Source of the DNA: Sphagnum compactum
Taxonomy: Eukaryota > Bryophyta > Sphagnopsida > Sphagnales
NCBI GenBank assembly: GCA_965153455.1
Contig: OZ234497.1
Span: forward strand, 12,691,875-12,755,874
Direction of reading: 5' to 3'
DNA: 64,000 nt
The notes beneath the pieces are model-generated. The model was given only the letters and a program-made list of their open reading frames with translations, searched no databases and was not told where the DNA came from. Shown piece after piece: positions 60,381-64,000 of the stretch (positions within the stretch are counted from its first letter, which is position 1; every line of letters begins with the position of its first letter). Both the position numbers and the translations under genes were made by a program.

Positions 60381-61390
60381 CCCGGTTTCTTTAAACTTGG
60401 TTCATGTTTTAGTTTTCTCTAGAAACTTTTATTTTTTTAATATTTTATTTTTATGTGTTTTCTGTTTTTATTATTATTTAGTATAATAAAAATAAAGTGT
60501 TTTTTTTTCACTTTTATATTTTTGTTTATTTGGATGCAAGTTTGAAGTTTGGAGAAAGAAGATACACCTCATTCTTTTTCAAGCAGGGTTTTTTTTCATT
60601 ATTATAAATTTTATTTTTTCTTATTTTTTACTCTTGATTTGGTTTCTTCATTTTTGTAAATTTTTTTCTTTTAAAATTATTTTACTGTATTTCCCTTTCC
60701 TTGTTTCATTTGTTTCCATTCTTTTTTTATAGTTTTTGCGTTTTTACTTTTTTTTGTTTATGTTTGTTTCATGCTTTAATATTTTCTATTCTTGTTTTGT
60801 CTATCTTCATTTTATTTTTTTAAAAATGCATTTATTTATTTATTTATTTATTTATTTTCTTTTTTCTTTTTCAAAAAGATTCTAGTTTTTCTAATATGTT
60901 TTGTAATGAAAATAATTTTAAAAAACTTTTGTATTTTTGTTTGATTAGATACAGGTTTGAAGTTTGGGAAAAGAAGACAAACCTCATTTTTTTTCTCTTT
61001 CTTCTGTTATCTATTTTGTTTTTTATTTTTTGTCATCTATTTTTAAATTTTCTTTTAAGATTATTTTACTGTATTTTCCTTTTTGGTTTCATGTTTAAAT
61101 ATATTTATTTTATATGTTTTCATTTTTTTTTCTATTTTTAAGTGTTTTAAAAAAGTTTCTAATTGTTAAAGTGTTTTTCTGTTTTTTTTTTCTAGCTTTT
61201 TCCCTTAAAAAATTATTTGTTCTGTTTTTTTCTTTTTTGTTACAACTTTGTTTCATTTTATTTATTTGTTAACAACTTGTTTTTTTTTTTTAATTTGAAA
61301 TTTCTTGTGTTGTTTTAAAAAGATTTCTTCTCTTGTTTCTCATTTTTTTTCCAACAATTTTTTGTTTTTAAAAATTAGTTTGTAGCTTTT
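60381..61390. repeat. T-rich strand-asymmetric tract with internal ~400-bp duplication
   Basis: For about 1 kb the plus strand is dominated by T, with few A runs and little C or G. Within it, AGTTTGGAGAAAGAAGATAC and ACCTCATT near 60546-60574 recur as AGTTTGGGAAAAGAAGACAA and ACCTCATT near 60960-60990. AAAATTATTTTACTGTATTT near 60673 recurs as AGATTATTTTACTGTATTTT near 61057. These pairs have a period of about 385-415 bases, indicating an old tandem duplication. An (ATTT)n run is at about 60831-60857. Confidence 0.7.
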
Positions 61391-62146
61391 GGCAAATTGC
61401 AAAACTACAGGAGTTTTTCATAAACTACAGGATTGGATCACATAAACATTTGGATAAGCTGCTGCTGCCGCCATTCGTCGTCGTCATCCTCCTCTTCCAT
61501 CATTTTCTTCTTCCGGGATGAGGAACTTAGATGAATGGATGACGGGACTAATGACGGGACGGATGGATGAAAAGGACGACCACCCAAGGATATTATATAA
61601 GTAGATTAGCTTCAAAGGACTAGGTGAGAAAATTCATCTCAATTTGGTTGTCAAAAGATCCACATTCATCTTTCGAGGCGTTCTATTTTCTCTATCACCT
61701 CCTCAAATGTGCACCCACCTCCAAGTGACTTTGTCACCAATCCATAACTCACAAAACTAAATATGAAACCATTTTTTTCTTTGATCTAGTTTTAGACACC
61801 CTAGACACTCTTAGAATGACCAAGGAGCCCTAAACCTAAACCCCGGTCACTCGTTTTTTGCGCTTCAGGAAGGACCTAGAAGTACCTAGACAAAGGGCCT
61901 CTTTCACTCTTTAGGTAGACTGGAGATATGGAGTCTTAGATGGCCTTTCGGGGGCGGGAATTTTGCCAAAAAGTGAGACCAAATTTTATTTGTATTTTTT
62001 TTGAAATTAAGTGATTTTGGAGGTTTTCAATTGGCAGAGAAGTGTGGAAAATTAATTAAATATATAATAAAAATGGCCCTGATTTCTATATTTCAGTTTT
62101 CCATGTCTAGCCAAAGTATAAATGGATTATCAAAGATTTGTACTTA
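61391..62146. other. spacer, no gene seen
   Basis: A GC-richer island with GCTGCTGCTGCCGCC, CGTCGTCGTC and GATGACGGGAC repeats lies at 61456-61580. No reading frame of note extends through it. Confidence 0.5.
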
Positions 62147-62422
62147 GGCCCCGTTTTACACTAGGAGTCTCAGGGCTGATGTTCAACCCAAATCAAAGCA
62201 TTCCTACTGGTGCAAAAGTTGAAATCGGCCCCAAGGGTACGGCCTTGTATTGGCCCCAAGGCCAAAAAAAAGGATACAATTGAATTTGAGAGGCCAATTT
62301 GCAACCCTTGGGGGCCAATGTTGTAGCATTTGTTAGTAACTTGGGGCCAAACAACAGGCCAAAAATGCTCAAAGTTGGCCCCAAGTTTTTTTGGGCCCTG
62401 AGTCCGAGTATAAAAGTAGGCC
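62147..62422. mobile_element. Tourist-like MITE with TTA target duplication
   Basis: The left terminus GGCCCCGTTTTACACTAGGA continues GTCTCAGGG. The right terminus read on minus is GGCCTACTTTTATACTCGGA and continues CTCAGGG. TTA flanks both ends (62144-62146 and 62423-62425). The 276-bp element is filled with GGCCCCAAG and CTTGGGGCC segments in both orientations, so it can fold extensively. Length, GGCC ends and the TTA duplication match the PIF/Harbinger MITE class. Confidence 0.8.
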
Positions 62423-63186
62423 TTAATCTCAGGTAATATAGCCGTGTTGGGCGGTTCTCGCAGGAGCATTCGGTTATTTTGGATGGTTCTCAGTCCGGTT
62501 CTCACCATGAAAATTGATTGTTCTCAACTGTGGGGAACACCCGATTCAGAACTGGATCCGAAGTTCTCATCCAAGTGAGAACCGGCTCTTGATTTTATAT
62601 TATTTTTAAAAAATTATGAAATACTTGTGTTGATGAGAAGTATTATTATGAAATACTTGTGTTGTTGATTAATAGCCAAGTCCTCTGTAATGGACAAAAT
62701 AAGATGATGAAACACGAAAGCCTGCAAAACATGATAAAAAACATCCATGGGGGCAAAAAGGAGTTTTTATAAATTCTTGCTTAATAAATTGTGCCCTAGG
62801 CAGCACCTATGTTGAATTTTAAAAAAAATATATGTCAAATTTCATTTAGTTTCTCTCAAAAAATGATGATTTTGTAAAGATTTTTCCGAAACAAAATATT
62901 TTATGAAAATAATAGAGCCTTTTTTTTTAAAGGGGTATTTTCATCAATTTTTTTTAAATTTAATTTAGTTTTTAAAGTATCCCCTAGTTTGGGATGCAGA
63001 AAAAAAGAAAAAAAAAATCAATAACCAAGTTGTGGCAATCGAATGTGAAAACTGACTATTATTACATGTGTGAAAATCAGCATGTCTGAGAACCGACTGA
63101 TTCAGAATTTTTTTAAAAAGAAAATTTGATACCCATTCGAGTTTTCAACAGGTAAAAATAAAAAAATGAAAGAAAGAATCGAACCA
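62423..63186. other. spacer with scattered GTTCTCA motifs, no gene seen
   Basis: GTTCTC or GAGAAC occurs repeatedly at 62451-62588 (for example GGTTCTCAGTCCGGTTCTCA) and again near 63087 and 63188. Similar motifs occur at about 11130-11148. No gene is supported. Confidence 0.5.
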
Positions 63187-63480
63187 GTTCTCACAAACCC
63201 TAAACCCTAAAACTGGAATCAGCCACATCTCACAAACCCTAAACCCTAAAACTGGAATCAACCAAATCTCACAAACCCTAAACCCTAAAGCTGGAATCAG
63301 CCACATCTCACAAACCCTAAACCCTAAAACTGGAATCAACCAAATCTCACAAACCCTAAAACTGGAATCAGCCACATCTCACAAACCCTAAACCCTAAAA
63401 CTGGAATCAGCCAAATCTCACAAACCCTAAACCCTAAAACTGGAATCAGCCAAAACTCACAAACCCTAAACCCTAAACCA
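63187..63480. repeat. 39-bp minisatellite built on telomere repeats
   Basis: About 7.5 units, each CTCACAAACCCTAAACCCTA followed by AAACTGGAATCAGCCACAT or the variant ending AACCAAAT. One unit is shortened by one CCCTAAA. The CACAT and AACCAAAT endings alternate over the first four units, suggesting duplication in pairs. The last unit runs into AACCAGCTGTGGCT. Confidence 0.95.
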
Positions 63481-64000
63481 GCTGTGGCTAAAATCTTCTT
63501 ATGGAGGATCACCACTTGTTTCCTACATCTTCATCTTCATCTTCATCTTCATAGGGATGATTGCCAGCTTAGGCTACAACCCAAAAAAATTCCTTAAAAA
63601 AATCACAATGGAGACAAGGATGATGGCGTGCTACTCATGTTGGAGCGTTAGATCCTGTCACCCAAGGGGGGTTGGGGACCACAAACCGCCCCACCTTTCT
63701 ATTGCTTGATTCCCCCATCACCCCCACTCCCAATCAGGACCAAGTTGAAGATTACCCACCTTACCTTACCTTACCTTACCTTGCCTTAGCTATATTAAGG
63801 AAGATTGATCCGTGGCAAGGGGGGATGGGGGGGGTGGTCCTACAGAACATTCTCTGGGACCTTCCTTCCCCCATGGCAGGCATACAAACAGCCAATTATG
63901 TGATCCAACTCAAGAGGTGCGAACTCTATTATGTATACTTGTTAAACAAGTCTGAATGTTCTGTAGCTTGCTGGTTGATGTAGAGCAAGTAGCCCAGAAT
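63481..64000. other. spacer, no gene seen
   Basis: Contains a (CTTCAT)n hexamer run at about 63529-63552, a (CCTTA)n run at 63757-63782 and a G-rich tract near 63820-63837. The 103-residue plus-strand frame from 63672 contains these repeats and is not called. Confidence 0.55.

Noticed and set aside
62170-62508. 112-residue minus-strand frame
   Set aside because: It lies almost entirely within the MITE at 62147-62422 and reflects its GGCCCCAAG repeats.
63187-63480. CRISPR-like regular repeats
   Set aside because: The units are contiguous with no unique spacers and carry plant telomere motifs, so it is a minisatellite; the genome is eukaryotic.

Overview
This window is nuclear DNA of a land plant. 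The evidence is five multi-exon genes with GT-AG introns, plant-specific families (POLAR-like, chloroplast Rho-N protein, GAUT galacturonosyltransferase, ABI3/VP1 with B1-B2-B3 domains), interstitial plant telomere repeats (CCCTAAA) and AT-rich spacers with plant-type transposon debris. The ABI3 homologue keeps the B1, B2 and B3 domains but is diverged from the flowering-plant sequences I know. That hints at a lineage outside the flowering plants, possibly a seed-free plant, but this is weak inference.

Layout. 1-2.8 kb: AT-rich flank with a long inverted-repeat element (199-968). 2.8-6.5 kb (minus): intact 7-exon POLAR-like coiled-coil gene; its leader and promoter at 6.5-7.6 kb carry a ~176-bp tandem duplication. 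7.6-15.3 kb: gene-free, with a TIR foldback (11163-11512), a Tourist-like MITE with TTA duplications (12860-13173), a small foldback (13269-13376) and a dispersed repeat with a hairpin. 15.27-15.77 kb: ~110-bp tandem array just ahead of a SEN1/UPF1-like helicase gene (16.5-21.0 kb, plus), whose leader holds a second, ~42-bp array. 21-25.6 kb: featureless AT-rich DNA. 25.7-27.6 kb (minus): chloroplast-type Rho-N domain gene, followed by a degenerate tRNA-Arg(ACG)-like sequence. 29.1-34.2 kb (minus): an 11-exon GAUT gene with intact splice sites but a nonsense codon and two compensating frame breaks, best read as a recent pseudogene or a mis-assembled copy. 36.6-37.6 kb: decayed PIF/Harbinger transposase. 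39.7-44.5 kb (minus): intact 6-exon ABI3/VP1-type transcription factor with a ~42-bp tandem array in intron 1. 44.5-64 kb: no convincing gene; dispersed repeats, a tRNA-derived SINE-like cluster with GTAG-rich bodies (50.7-55.3 kb), two more TTA-flanked MITEs, a 1-kb T-rich strand-asymmetric tract and a 39-bp minisatellite built on telomere repeats.

The genes do not form a pathway. The coherent story is in the mobile fraction: a dead Harbinger transposase shares the window with three MITEs carrying the matching TTA target duplication. No previously undescribed molecular system stands out. The strongest leads are the broken GAUT gene, the paired tandem arrays at the helicase promoter, the SINE/GTAG family and the telomere-motif minisatellite. 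Exon coordinates were derived by hand from reading frame, splice dinucleotides and family homology, without transcript data.
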